Below are positions 8,147 to 16,092 of a DNA stretch of 64,000 nucleotides, in pieces; positions within the stretch are counted from its first letter, which is position 1; the number at the start of each line of letters is the position of its first letter. This DNA comes from Mesorhizobium koreense (lineage in GTDB: Bacteria > Pseudomonadota > Alphaproteobacteria > Rhizobiales > Rhizobiaceae): assembly GCF_031656215.1 (NCBI RefSeq), contig NZ_CP134228.1, positions 2,375,001 through 2,439,000 on the forward strand, written 5' to 3'. The position numbers and the translations under genes were made by a program. Under the pieces are notes generated by a model, which did no database searches, was not told the origin of the DNA, and was given only the letters and a program-made list of their open reading frames with translations.

Positions 8147-9211
8147 CTACGGTGTCGTGACTTCGAGCACCTTGAAGAGTTCGCCCATGCCGCCAGTGGC
8201 GCCCAGGCCGGCGAGGCGCTCGACCTCGGCTCTGAGCTTGTCCCGGAGGGTCTCGCCGCCATTGGCGCCGAGCGCGCCAGCCCGTTCGAGCAGACCCATG
8301 CGAAGCAGGAAATCGCCCTGCGTGGTCACGGAAGCCGTCAAGCCGTGCGAGTGGGCGACCGACGTCAGCGCGGCGAAGTCGACATGGGCGGTCAGGTCAG
8401 CCTCGCCGGGATGGGCTAGCACCTCATCATATTCGTGCCGGCGGACGGCCTGCAGCGTGTCCCCGATACCTGGCACGGCATAGCCATAGTCGATGAAAAG
8501 TGCCGCGCCGCCATGATCGGCGAGCCGTTGCGCGATCGTTTCCATGAGCGCCGTCCGCGCCGGGGCGAGTTCGACGATTGCGCCTTCGAGAGCGTCGGCC
8601 GCGTCCGGCGGCAGCAAGGCCATGTCCGGCGCGCCGGGGCCGGCCATGAAGGCAAGCCTTTTGTCCTTGTCGAGGCCGACGACGCGTTCGCGCCAGCCGG
8701 AAGCGGCCTTCACATATTGGCGGATCGGCAGGGCGTCGAAGAGTTCGTTGCCGATGAGGAGGAGCGGGGCGGGGGGAAGCGTCTCGATGCTCGTATGCCA
8801 GGTGATCCGTGCATTCGTACCGCCGAGCGTCTGCTTCTGGATTTCGATCAGGCGCGGGCTTGTCTCGATGAGAGCGAAATGGGCGCTGCGGGTAAGCGCG
8901 GGATCGAGCCTGCCGAGCGTGCGCAGGATATCCTTCGTCAGCGTGCCGCGACCGGGACCGATTTCCGCGATCGTGACGGAGGAAGGGGCACCGACGGTTT
9001 GCCATGCTTGATATATCCACACGCCGGTCAGTTCACCGAACATCTGGCTAATTTCGGGCGCGGTGGTGAAGTCGCCTTGGGCGCCGAAGGGTTCGCGCGT
9101 CGCGTAATAGCCGTATGCCGGATCGAAGAGGCACAACATCATGTAGTCGGCGACGCCGATCGGCCCCGACGCCTCGACCAGGCTCGCGATGCGCTCAGCG
9201 AGCGGCGTCAC
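8147..9211 (-). CDS. NDUFAF7/MidA-like SAM-dependent arginine methyltransferase
   Basis: A COG1565/DUF185 protein of 354 residues. The mitochondrial homologue NDUFAF7 dimethylates an arginine of the NDUFS2 subunit of complex I; the alphaproteobacterial proteins are assumed to act similarly. Visible: [19 protein letters not shown] (about 18-36), [16 protein letters not shown] (about 46-61), SAM-binding motif EIGPGRGTL (about 83-91) and GNELFDALP (about 151-159). The start is a GTG at 9211 that overlaps the end of lgt by 17 bp, so the pair is translationally coupled. The gene normally sits between lgt and pgeF in rhizobia; here pgeF is displaced by the BBE/HxlR segment. Confidence 0.93.
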   Translation of the reverse strand: MTPLAERIASLVEASGPIGVADYMMLCLFDPAYGYYATREPFGAQGDFTTAPEISQMFGELTGVWIYQAWQTVGAPSSVTIAEIGPGRGTLTKDILRTLGRLDPALTRSAHFALIETSPRLIEIQKQTLGGTNARITWHTSIETLPPAPLLLIGNELFDALPIRQYVKAASGWRERVVGLDKDKRLAFMAGPGAPDMALLPPDAADALEGAIVELAPARTALMETIAQRLADHGGAALFIDYGYAVPGIGDTLQAVRRHEYDEVLAHPGEADLTAHVDFAALTSVAHSHGLTASVTTQGDFLLRMGLLERAGALGANGGETLRDKLRAEVERLAGLGATGGMGELFKVLEVTTP

Positions 9212-10058
9212 CGGGCACGCTTCGCGCGGCGGGATCGGGGCGCGGCTCGCGCGCCTGCAGCATCGCCCACAGGCCGATCAGCACCATAGGCGTGGACAGG
9301 ATCATGCCCATGGTCAGCCAGCCACCGAAGAGATAGCCGAGCTGCGGGTCCGGCTCGCGGAAGAACTCCACGAAGATGCGCGCCAACCCGTAGCCGCAGA
9401 TGAAGGCGCCGCCGACGAAGCCGGGCGCTTTCAGCTTGAGGAGGCGGTGAGTGAGGAGGCGCAACACGACGAACAGGACAAGACCCTCGAGCGCGGCCTC
9501 GTAAAGCTGGCTCGGATGGCGTGGCTCCGGCCCGCCATTCGGGAAGACGATCGCCCACGGCACGTCGGTCGGCCGACCCCATAGCTCAGAATTGATGAAA
9601 TTGCAGAGCCTGACAATACCGAGACCGAAGGGCGCAGTGGCGGCGATCGTGTCGATCAGCGACCAGGGATTGATGCGCCGCCGCAGCGAAAAAAGCACCA
9701 TCGCCACCGTGGTGCCGAGGAGACCGCCATGGAACGACATGCCGCCCTCCCACAGCGCGATCATGTCGAGCGGATGCTGCATATAGCGGTCGAAATCGTA
9801 GAAGAGGATGTAGCCGATGCGCCCGCCGAGCACGACGCCGACGGCTGCCCAGACGAGGAAATCGTCGAGGTCGTCCGGCTTCATGGGCGAGCGATTGTTG
9901 GCCCAAAGCCGCTCGGTCGAAACGAGCCGGCGCGAATACCACCAGGCGAAGAGGATGCCGACCACATAGCCGAGGCCGTACCAGTGGATGGCAAGCGGCC
10001 CGATACGCACGATGACCGGATCGATGTCGGGGAAGGGCAGAAGCGCGGGCAGCATCAT
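9195..10058 (-). CDS. lgt: Prolipoprotein diacylglyceryl transferase
   Basis: Transfers diacylglycerol from phosphatidylglycerol to the lipobox cysteine of prolipoproteins in the inner membrane. The product is about 287 residues with seven or so hydrophobic segments. Diagnostic pieces are [12 protein letters not shown] near the N-terminus, [25 protein letters not shown] (the HGG motif), and the Lgt signature region around [19 protein letters not shown]. The open frame starts at a TTG (10070), but the ATG at 10058 is taken; no strong ribosome-binding site decides between them. It is followed by the overlapping methyltransferase gene. The divergent gene ubiK begins 154 bp away. Confidence 0.95.
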   Translation of the reverse strand: MMLPALLPFPDIDPVIVRIGPLAIHWYGLGYVVGILFAWWYSRRLVSTERLWANNRSPMKPDDLDDFLVWAAVGVVLGGRIGYILFYDFDRYMQHPLDMIALWEGGMSFHGGLLGTTVAMVLFSLRRRINPWSLIDTIAATAPFGLGIVRLCNFINSELWGRPTDVPWAIVFPNGGPEPRHPSQLYEAALEGLVLFVVLRLLTHRLLKLKAPGFVGGAFICGYGLARIFVEFFREPDPQLGYLFGGWLTMGMILSTPMVLIGLWAMLQAREPRPDPAARSVPGDAAR

Positions 10059-10212
10059 CAGGTGGATCAAGTCGCGGACTCCCGCCGGTCGGTCAATTCG
10101 CGCGGAACATGCGTGAGCCGCATGGCGAGGTCAAGGCAGCGTAACGGTGCGGCGGTCTTGCATTCGCCCTCTTGCCCCACTAACTCCTTTCCAATCCTGA
10201 AGGGAGGCCAGC

Positions 10213-10527
10213 ATGAGCGACGGACCGAACCGCATTCTCGATGAATTCGCCCGGCTGATGACCGACGCGGCAGGTGCCGCCCAGGGGGTGAGGCGCGAGG
10301 TCGAAACGGCTTTCCGGGCACAGGCCGAACGCCTGCTCAACTCGATGGACATCGTCCAGCGCGAAGAATTCGAAGCCATGCGGGACATGGCCGCGAAAGC
10401 GCGCGCGGAGAATGCCACGCTTGCCGAACGCGTCGACGCGCTGGAGGCTAGGCTCGCGATTCTCGAGGCCGAAAAGGCGACGAAATCCGCCAAGAAGCCG
10501 CCCGAATCCCCGCATCTGAAAAAATAA
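10213..10527 (+). CDS. ubiK: UbiK-family ubiquinone-biosynthesis accessory factor (BMFP/DUF526)
   Basis: A small 104-residue helical protein. In E. coli, UbiK binds UbiJ and assists late aerobic steps of ubiquinone synthesis; Brucella homologues were described as membrane-fusogenic proteins. The sequence is MSDGPNRILDEFARLMTDAAG, then an amphipathic helix (REVETAFRAQAERLLNSMD) and a C-terminal coiled coil (about 50-88, ending VDALEARLAILEAE) with a lysine-rich tail. GGAGG lies seven bases before the ATG. The gene is divergent from lgt, the usual rhizobial arrangement, and is followed by YbjN after 333 bp. Confidence 0.93.
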   Translation: MSDGPNRILDEFARLMTDAAGAAQGVRREVETAFRAQAERLLNSMDIVQREEFEAMRDMAAKARAENATLAERVDALEARLAILEAEKATKSAKKPPESPHLKK

Positions 10528-10860
10528 TCTTTCTCCGTTCCGGCTCTCGCCACCTTGGGGAAAAGCGCTTTGCGCTGAATCCCTTAGAACGGCGCGTGCG
10601 TAGTTTGATTCAATATCTATCCACACCCCTATCGCGCATCGCACAAAAAGGGGCTGGCGCGGCGACTCTCCATCAATACACTGAATTTACAGCGTGATTC
10701 GTTTCGGGGGCCTCACGCCGGAATTCGGGGTTTGGTGCTTCCTGTCAGTCTGAGCCGTGCGTGACGTATGCGGCCTCGTTATCTGCTTGCGTGTTCGGTC
10801 AGTCCGGTGCGGCGCCATCAAGGGGCTCCGCCTCACCTCAAATCGACGGGAATTTTTTGA
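10528..10860. other. Intergenic region before the YbjN gene
   Basis: A 333-bp stretch with no gene recognised on either strand. Short frames on the minus strand lack any family signal. It probably carries the YbjN promoter and a terminator for ubiK, but no clear hexamers or hairpin with a T-run were found. Confidence 0.5.
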
Positions 10861-11361
10861 ATGGAATTGGTGGAACTGGACATTGCGCGCGATCTGCATC
10901 CGGTCGATGTGATCGAGCAGGTGGCGCACAATAATGACTGGTCTTTCGAGCGGACCGGCGACGACGAGATCGCCATATCGGTTACCGGTACATGGACCGA
11001 CTATCACGTCTCCTTTTCCTGGATGGAAGATTTCGAGGCGCTGCATCTAGCCTGCGCGTTCGACATCAAGGTGCCCGAGACGCGTACGCTCGAAGTCATG
11101 CGGCTCCTGTCGCTCATCAACGAGCAGATGCTGTTCGGCCATTTCGACCTGTGGGAGCAGGAAGGCGCGATCATGTTCCGCCAGTCGCTCCTGCTTTCGG
11201 GCGGCGCGGAGCCGACGAGCCAGCAGGTCGAGGTGCTCTTGAACAGCGCGCTTGAAGCCTGTGAATGCTATTTCCAGGCCTTTCAGTTCGTCGTCTGGTC
11301 CGGCATGAATGCGCGCGACGCGCTGGCAAGCGTTCTCTTCGAGACCTTCGGCTCAGCCTGA
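10861..11361 (+). CDS. YbjN-domain protein
   Basis: A 166-residue cytoplasmic protein of the YbjN (DUF1790) family, which has a type III secretion-chaperone-like fold. E. coli YbjN affects stress tolerance and motility; the biochemical role is unknown. The whole protein is the domain: [60 protein letters not shown] and the closing [18 protein letters not shown]. The gene ends 8 bp before csaA on the same strand, so the two are probably co-transcribed. In other rhizobia I recall proC lying between YbjN and the tRNA-binding protein; it is absent here. Confidence 0.92.
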   Translation: MELVELDIARDLHPVDVIEQVAHNNDWSFERTGDDEIAISVTGTWTDYHVSFSWMEDFEALHLACAFDIKVPETRTLEVMRLLSLINEQMLFGHFDLWEQEGAIMFRQSLLLSGGAEPTSQQVEVLLNSALEACECYFQAFQFVVWSGMNARDALASVLFETFGSA

Positions 11362-11369
11362 AGCGGGGA

Positions 11370-11729
11370 ATGGCCGTGCAGCAGGAACGCAAGCCGGAGA
11401 TCGGCTTCGTGGATTTCGACAAGGTCGACATCCGGGTCGGTACGATCGTCGAGGCGACACCCTATCCGGAGGCACGCAAGCCGGCGATCAAGCTCCGCAT
11501 CGATTTCGGCCCTCAGATCGGCGAAAAGAAGTCGTCGGCGCAGGTGACGAAATACTATACGCCCGAAACACTGGTCGGCCGGCAGGTGGCGGCGGTTGTC
11601 AATTTCCCGCCCCGCCAGATCGGCAAGTTCATGTCCGAAGTGCTCACTCTCGGTTTTCCGGACGGCGATGGCGATGTCGTCCTCGTCGCCGTCGAGCGGC
11701 CGGTGCCAAACGGTGGCCGGCTTTTCTGA
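11370..11729 (+). CDS. csaA: CsaA-type tRNA-binding protein
   Basis: A 119-residue protein consisting of one OB-fold tRNA-binding domain, as in Bacillus CsaA (described as having chaperone and secretion-related activity) and E. coli YgjH. Diagnostic segments are [46 protein letters not shown], and [21 protein letters not shown]. The start ATG at 11370 is 8 bp after the YbjN stop, with GGGG just before it. Longer in-frame upstream sequence overlaps YbjN and shows no homology. The gene is convergent with the Lrp regulator, 3 bp away. Confidence 0.94.
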   Translation: MAVQQERKPEIGFVDFDKVDIRVGTIVEATPYPEARKPAIKLRIDFGPQIGEKKSSAQVTKYYTPETLVGRQVAAVVNFPPRQIGKFMSEVLTLGFPDGDGDVVLVAVERPVPNGGRLF

Positions 11730-11732
11730 CGG

Positions 11733-12215
11733 TCAGGAAACCGGCTGACTGCCAAACCCCGCCGGCAGGCGCTTCGCGACCGGTGAAGACTGCACGATCG
11801 ACGTGTTGGTCATGGCGTAGGGGATGACGGCGTCGATCACCTCTTCAAGGTGGCTCATCGACTTCACATGGACGCGGGCGATGAAGCAATCCTCGCCGGT
11901 GACGCGATCGCATTCCACGATCTCGGGCAAGCCTTGCAGTATTCCGGCCACGCGCTTCATTTCGCCGGGGACCGGGCGGACACGCAGCCATGCGGCTATA
12001 GGCAGGCCGAGTGCGGCGGGATTGACCCGGACCGTATAGCCTTCGATCACACCGGCCTCTTCCAGACGGCGCAGCCGCTCCGACACGCTCGGCGGGGAAA
12101 GGCGGACGCGGCGGGCGAGCTCGGCGACACTGATGCGGGCGTCTTCCACCAGAGCAGCAAGAAGTTTTGCATCTATCCTGTCGAGATCTTTATCTTCGAA
12201 TCGAAGCCATTTCAT
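11733..12215 (-). CDS. Lrp/AsnC-family transcriptional regulator
   Basis: A 160-residue feast/famine regulator. The N-terminal HTH (about 14-60) reads LDRIDAKLLAALVEDARISVAELARR, then SPPSVSERLRRLEEAGVIEGY. The C-terminal RAM ligand domain (about 70-145) contains CDRVTGEDCFIARVHVKSMSHLEEVID. Such proteins usually sense an amino acid. The gene is divergent from an EamA exporter (89-bp gap) that has an inverted repeat TATAA-N7-TTATA near the regulator's start. This is the common Lrp-plus-exporter arrangement, in which the regulator induces export of its effector. Confidence 0.94.
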   Translation of the reverse strand: MKWLRFEDKDLDRIDAKLLAALVEDARISVAELARRVRLSPPSVSERLRRLEEAGVIEGYTVRVNPAALGLPIAAWLRVRPVPGEMKRVAGILQGLPEIVECDRVTGEDCFIARVHVKSMSHLEEVIDAVIPYAMTNTSIVQSSPVAKRLPAGFGSQPVS

Positions 12216-12225
12216 CGATCTGGCC

Positions 12226-12242
12226 TATAAAATAGCGTTATA
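12226..12242. promoter_or_regulatory. AT-rich inverted repeat, candidate Lrp operator
   Basis: TATAA, seven bases, then TTATA, located 11 bp upstream of the Lrp-type regulator start and in the promoter region of the divergent EamA gene. The size and AT-richness fit Lrp/AsnC boxes. Assigned by position only. Confidence 0.5.
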
Positions 12243-12270
12243 AACCGACCATAAGCCGATCCATATCTAT

Positions 12271-12295
12271 ATGAAAGGCGCATCATGCCTTTCAT
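12271..12295 (+). promoter_or_regulatory. Perfect 9-bp stem just before the EamA start codon
   Basis: ATGAAAGGC and GCCTTTCAT pair perfectly around a seven-base loop and end nine bases before the ATG at 12305. In RNA this hairpin would abut the translation start; in DNA it could be a second operator for the divergent Lrp-type regulator. Confidence 0.5.
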
Positions 12296-12304
12296 GATCC
12301 GGAT

Positions 12305-13216
12305 ATGGGATCCCGGAAGGCGATTTCGCTATCGAGTTTCGACAGGATCGGGCAGGCCGTGCCCGCGCCGGCATGGTTCGGCGTGAGCGCAATCTTCCAC
12401 TATCTCGGCCCTTCCTTCGCCGTCCTCCTGTTTCCTGCGGTGGGGGTGCTGGGAGTGGCGTGGTTCCGGATCGCCGCCGCGGCGTTTCTCTTTGCGCCCG
12501 TCACGCGACCATGGGCGACGCTGCGGGATGCCGGTCGGACAGCACGGTTAAGGCTAGTGACACTCGGCTTCTGCCTGGCGGCGATGAATACGGCTTTCTA
12601 TCTGGCGCTCGACCGGCTGCCGATGAGCCTCGTCGCGGCGATGGAATTCGCGGGGACGGTCCTGATCGCGCTTTGGGGCATGCGCACCGGCCGCAACCTG
12701 GCAGCGCTCGGGCTGACGATCGCAGGGGTGGTCCTGCTTATCGACGTCAAATGGGAAAGCGATCCGGTCGGCCTCTTCTTCGCCTTCCTGAATGCCGCGC
12801 TCTTCGTCTGCTATATCGTCCTCGGGCATCGCATTGCGGAGGAGGGGGCAGCGGGAGGTGTGGTACGCCTCGGTGCGGCGATGGCGATCGCCTTCCTCTT
12901 CATCCTGCCGGTCGGGCTCGTCCAGGCGGCGCGCGCCTTCGCGGCGCCGGGCCTGCTGCTTGCCGGCATCGGCGTCGGCATCTGCTCCTCCGTCATTCCC
13001 TATATCTCGGACCAGCTTGCCATGTCGCGGCTGCCGAGAGCGAGTTTCGCCCTGATGCTCGCACTCCTGCCGGCGAGCGCGACGGTGATCGGCGCCGTCG
13101 TGCTCGGCCAGATTCCAGGTGTGCGCGACATTCTGGGCGTCCTGCTCGTGATGGCCGGCGTGGCCATCCATCAACCTGTGGCCGAACCGAGGGAAGGAAT
13201 TGCCGATGCGGCATGA
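12305..13216 (+). CDS. EamA/DMT-family inner-membrane exporter (RhtA-like)
   Basis: A 303-residue transporter with about ten hydrophobic helices in two EamA repeats (about 20-145 and 155-285). Typical segments include AMNTAFYLALDRLPMSLVAAMEFAGTV, which resembles the RhtA threonine/homoserine exporter group, then ALFVCYIVLGHRI, and ISDQLAMSRLPRASFALMLALLPASATVIG. It probably exports an amino acid or related metabolite. The divergent Lrp-type regulator supports that substrate class. The 3' end overlaps the GFA gene by 11 bp, which implies coupled translation. Confidence 0.9.
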   Translation: MGSRKAISLSSFDRIGQAVPAPAWFGVSAIFHYLGPSFAVLLFPAVGVLGVAWFRIAAAAFLFAPVTRPWATLRDAGRTARLRLVTLGFCLAAMNTAFYLALDRLPMSLVAAMEFAGTVLIALWGMRTGRNLAALGLTIAGVVLLIDVKWESDPVGLFFAFLNAALFVCYIVLGHRIAEEGAAGGVVRLGAAMAIAFLFILPVGLVQAARAFAAPGLLLAGIGVGICSSVIPYISDQLAMSRLPRASFALMLALLPASATVIGAVVLGQIPGVRDILGVLLVMAGVAIHQPVAEPREGIADAA

Positions 13217-14210
13217 AGGCGGATGTCATTGCGGCGCGATCCGAATCGTCTACGAAAGCAAAATACCGGCGGAAGAAGCGATGCTCCGCGCGTGCCAATG
13301 CGATTTCTGCCGCCGACATGGAGCGCTCGCGGTTTCGGACCCCGATGGGCGGGCAGTCATCGACATAAAGGACGATAGCACGGTGCGGCGCTATCGCTTC
13401 GGCCTGCGAACGGCGGACTATCTCGTATGCGGCCGCTGCGGCGTGTATGTCGCAGCGGTGATGGAGGCGGAGGGCGGCGCGCATGCGGTGGTTATGGTCC
13501 GTGCGCTGGACGACGCGAAGCGCTTTTCGAAGCCGGCGCGGTCGGTGGATTTCGACGATGAGGCGCCGGACGAACGGATGGCGCGGCGTCGGAGGACGTG
13601 GACACCCGCTTCGTACGGCTCGAAGATTTCAGGCCGGGACGCGCACGATTGCACGCAGGCCGCCGAGGGGGCTGTCGTCCAGCGTGATGTCGCCGCCATG
13701 GCTGCGGGCGATGTCGCGGGCGATGGAGAGGCCGAGCCCGGTGCCGCCGGAGTCCTGGTTGCGGGCCGTGTCGAGGCGCACGAACGGCTTGAACACCTCC
13801 TCGCGTTGCGCCACCGGGATGCCCGGACCGTCGTCGTCGATGATCACGGTCAGGAAGCCGCGCGTATGGGTGGCGGCGACCTTGATGTTCTTCGCATGAC
13901 GGAAGGCGTTGCTGACGAGATTGGAAAGAAGCCGGGCGAAGGCGTTGGGGCGCACAAGCACTTCCGGTTCGCCGGTGAGCCTCGTCGTCAGCTTGCGTTT
14001 GCGCAGGCGCGCTTCGGTGGCAAGCTTTTCGAGATAGGCGGTGAGGTCGAAGCTGCCCGTATCCTCCGCCGCCTCGCCGCGCGCGAAGGACATATAGGCT
14101 TCGAGCATCGACTGCATGTCGTCGATGTCCTTGTTCAGCGCGTCGAGATCGGACGATTTGGATCCCGCGACCGCCAGTTGCAGCCGGAAGCGCGTGAGGA
14201 TGGTGCGTAG
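13206..14210 (+). CDS. GFA/CENP-V-family zinc protein with an abnormally extended frame
   Basis: The first about 135 residues form a GFA domain (glutathione-dependent formaldehyde-activating enzyme-like, zinc-binding): GGCHCGAIRIVY, CQCDFCRRHGAL, VCGRCGVYVAA. These supply the usual Cys sets. Homologues normally end soon after an RRRRTWTP-like motif, seen here near 13605. No stop follows: the frame runs to 14210, with about 580 bp antisense to the histidine kinase gene. The added sequence looks like antisense translation, so the real protein is probably 135-140 residues and the stop was lost or a frameshift occurred. The ATG at 13206 is preferred to 13200 because AAGGA lies seven bases upstream. 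It overlaps the exporter by 11 bp. Confidence 0.65.
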   Translation: MRHEGGCHCGAIRIVYESKIPAEEAMLRACQCDFCRRHGALAVSDPDGRAVIDIKDDSTVRRYRFGLRTADYLVCGRCGVYVAAVMEAEGGAHAVVMVRALDDAKRFSKPARSVDFDDEAPDERMARRRRTWTPASYGSKISGRDAHDCTQAAEGAVVQRDVAAMAAGDVAGDGEAEPGAAGVLVAGRVEAHERLEHLLALRHRDARTVVVDDHGQEAARMGGGDLDVLRMTEGVADEIGKKPGEGVGAHKHFRFAGEPRRQLAFAQARFGGKLFEIGGEVEAARILRRLAAREGHIGFEHRLHVVDVLVQRVEIGRFGSRDRQLQPEAREDGA

Positions 14211-15092
14211 ATCGTGGCTGATGCCGGCCAGCATCTGCGTTCGCTGCTCGATCTGGCGCTCGATGCGCTCGCGCATCTGGATGAAGGCGATCCCGGCGCG
14301 ACGGACCTCCTCGGCGCCGCGCGGCTTGAAATTGGGCGGCGTCGGCCGTCCCTTGCCGAAGCTTTCCGCCGCGTCGGTCAGGTCGAGGACCGGTCTGATC
14401 TGGTTGCGCAGGAAGGGAATGGCGATCAGCATCAGCACGACCGACGTGCCGACCATCCAGAGCAGGAAGATGTGCGTCTGCGACTGGTAGGCCTGGCTGC
14501 GCTTGGCGAAGACGCGCAGCACCTTGCCGTCGAGCTGCACGCGGATTTCAAGGATATTGGAATTGCCGACGGTGTCGATCCAGAACGGCTTGCCGATCTG
14601 CTTGGTGATCTCGGAGCCCAGCGTCTCGTCCAGGTAGGAGAAGAACGGCTTGGGGCCGGGCGGGGGCAGGGGATCCGGCGGCAGGATGTCGATCTTCAGC
14701 CCGAGCCGGTCCTGGGCGATGCGCACGACGTTGGAATAGTCCGCGTCGTGAGGGTAGGTCTCGATCATGTCGATGATCGCGGCGATGTCGCGGGTGACGG
14801 CGACGGACAGGCGGTTCGTCACGGTCTGCCACTGACGCTCCATGAAGACGAAGGTGATCACGGATTGAAGAAGGATCATCGGCGCGATCACGATGATGAG
14901 CGAGCGCGCGTAGAGTCGTTTCGGCATATAGAAGGAGACGGTGCGCCAGAATTTCCGCCATACGAGCGACATGCGCGAAAGGCGGGCGCGCCCTCGGGCG
15001 CCCTCGCCCTCTTTCGGGGTTGCGCGCGAAGGTATGGCCGGCGCTTCCGTTTCCTGCTTCGCTCTCTTCCTGTCGGCTTCAGTGGTCGCCAT
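13629..15092 (-). CDS. EnvZ-type membrane sensor histidine kinase
   Basis: A 487-residue sensor kinase. There is a basic N-terminal cytoplasmic tail, TM1 at about 63-84, a periplasmic region of about 120 residues, TM2 at about 206-228 and HAMP at about 229-282. The DHp helix contains GISHDLRTILTR with phosphoacceptor His293. The HATPase follows: N-box RLLSNLVSNAFRHAKN, G1 DDDGPGIP, F-box VFKPFVRLD and G2 GGTGLGLSIARDI. The likely partner is the OmpR-type response regulator at 19201-19905 on the same strand. In related rhizobia the regulator and kinase are adjacent; here about 4.1 kb of opposite-strand DNA separates them. The gene's 3' part overlaps the open GFA frame in antisense. Confidence 0.93.
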   Translation of the reverse strand: MATTEADRKRAKQETEAPAIPSRATPKEGEGARGRARLSRMSLVWRKFWRTVSFYMPKRLYARSLIIVIAPMILLQSVITFVFMERQWQTVTNRLSVAVTRDIAAIIDMIETYPHDADYSNVVRIAQDRLGLKIDILPPDPLPPPGPKPFFSYLDETLGSEITKQIGKPFWIDTVGNSNILEIRVQLDGKVLRVFAKRSQAYQSQTHIFLLWMVGTSVVLMLIAIPFLRNQIRPVLDLTDAAESFGKGRPTPPNFKPRGAEEVRRAGIAFIQMRERIERQIEQRTQMLAGISHDLRTILTRFRLQLAVAGSKSSDLDALNKDIDDMQSMLEAYMSFARGEAAEDTGSFDLTAYLEKLATEARLRKRKLTTRLTGEPEVLVRPNAFARLLSNLVSNAFRHAKNIKVAATHTRGFLTVIIDDDGPGIPVAQREEVFKPFVRLDTARNQDSGGTGLGLSIARDIARSHGGDITLDDSPLGGLRAIVRVPA

Positions 15093-15260
15093 ATCCGTTC
15101 CGGCATGAATGGGGCGCTGATCGGCCCCATGGGCGCCCGCAGTCTATTCCAGGGGGCCGTGTTCCAGAAATCCTATTTGGCCGGAATGTTATCTGGGTTG
15201 ACGGGCGTTTCTCGTCAAACCGGTGAAGAGCCGATATCACGGGAAAGAAAGGACCCGATC

Positions 15261-15941
15261 ATGGCGCATTCTCTCGGCCGGCGCTCGTTCGAAGCCATTG
15301 CCCAGTTCCTGATTTTCCTTGCGGCGTTGATCTTTCTGCCGGCCTGGTCCCTGAGATACTGGCAGGGATGGCTTTTCTTCGCCGTGTTTTCTGCATCCAT
15401 CATCCTGATGACAGTCTATTTTCTCAAGGCTGATCCGGGGCTTGTCGGGCGCAGGCTCAAGGCGGGACCCGTCGACGAAAAGCTGAAGAGTCAAAAACGA
15501 ATCCAGACATTCGCCAGTATCCTGATCGTCCTGCTCATCCTTGTGCCGGCGCTCGACCATCGCTTCGGCTGGTCGTCGGTTCCGGCCATCGTATCGATCG
15601 CAGGCGATGTGCTGGTCGTAGCCGGGTTCGCCGTGACTTTCTTCGTCTTCAGGGCGAACAGCTATACATCGGGCACCGTGGAGGTGGCGAAGGACCAGAC
15701 GATCGTCACCACGGGACCTTACGGAATTGTGCGACATCCGATGTATTCGGGCGCGCTTCTCATGTTCCTCGGCATGCCGCTTGCGCTCGGCTCCTGGTAT
15801 GGCCTCCTGCTGGTGATCCCCATGGCGGCGGTCCTCGTCTGGCGCCTGCAGGATGAGGAACGCTATCTCGAACGGGAATTGCCCGGCTACCCCGAATACC
15901 GGCAAAAAGTGCGCCACCGACTGGTGCCTGGCGTCTATTGA
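15261..15941 (+). CDS. Isoprenylcysteine carboxyl methyltransferase-like membrane protein
   Basis: A 226-residue integral membrane protein of the ICMT/PEMT (NnrU-like) type with about five hydrophobic helices. The family signature is at the C-terminal half: TTGPYGIVRHPMYSGALLMF (about 153-172) and DEERYLERELPGYPEYRQKV, ending RLVPGVY. In eukaryotes the family methylates prenylated cysteines; bacterial substrates are mostly unknown and probably lipid-like. The ATG at 15261 has AAAGGA ten bases upstream. The longer upstream frame is antisense to the kinase and is rejected. It is the first gene of the segment that separates the kinase from its regulator. Confidence 0.88.
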   Translation: MAHSLGRRSFEAIAQFLIFLAALIFLPAWSLRYWQGWLFFAVFSASIILMTVYFLKADPGLVGRRLKAGPVDEKLKSQKRIQTFASILIVLLILVPALDHRFGWSSVPAIVSIAGDVLVVAGFAVTFFVFRANSYTSGTVEVAKDQTIVTTGPYGIVRHPMYSGALLMFLGMPLALGSWYGLLLVIPMAAVLVWRLQDEERYLERELPGYPEYRQKVRHRLVPGVY

Positions 15942-16092
15942 TGCGCCTGACCGGCTCCGGCCGGATGCCCGGCAGTGGCGGACGGCACCGGCACTTTGGA
16001 AGGAGGTTATCTACCGCATTCGGAGTGCTGGCTGGTCGCTGGTGTGGGCTGTAGTTTTGCCCGATTTATTCGACCTCTGGTTGGGGGCGGCA

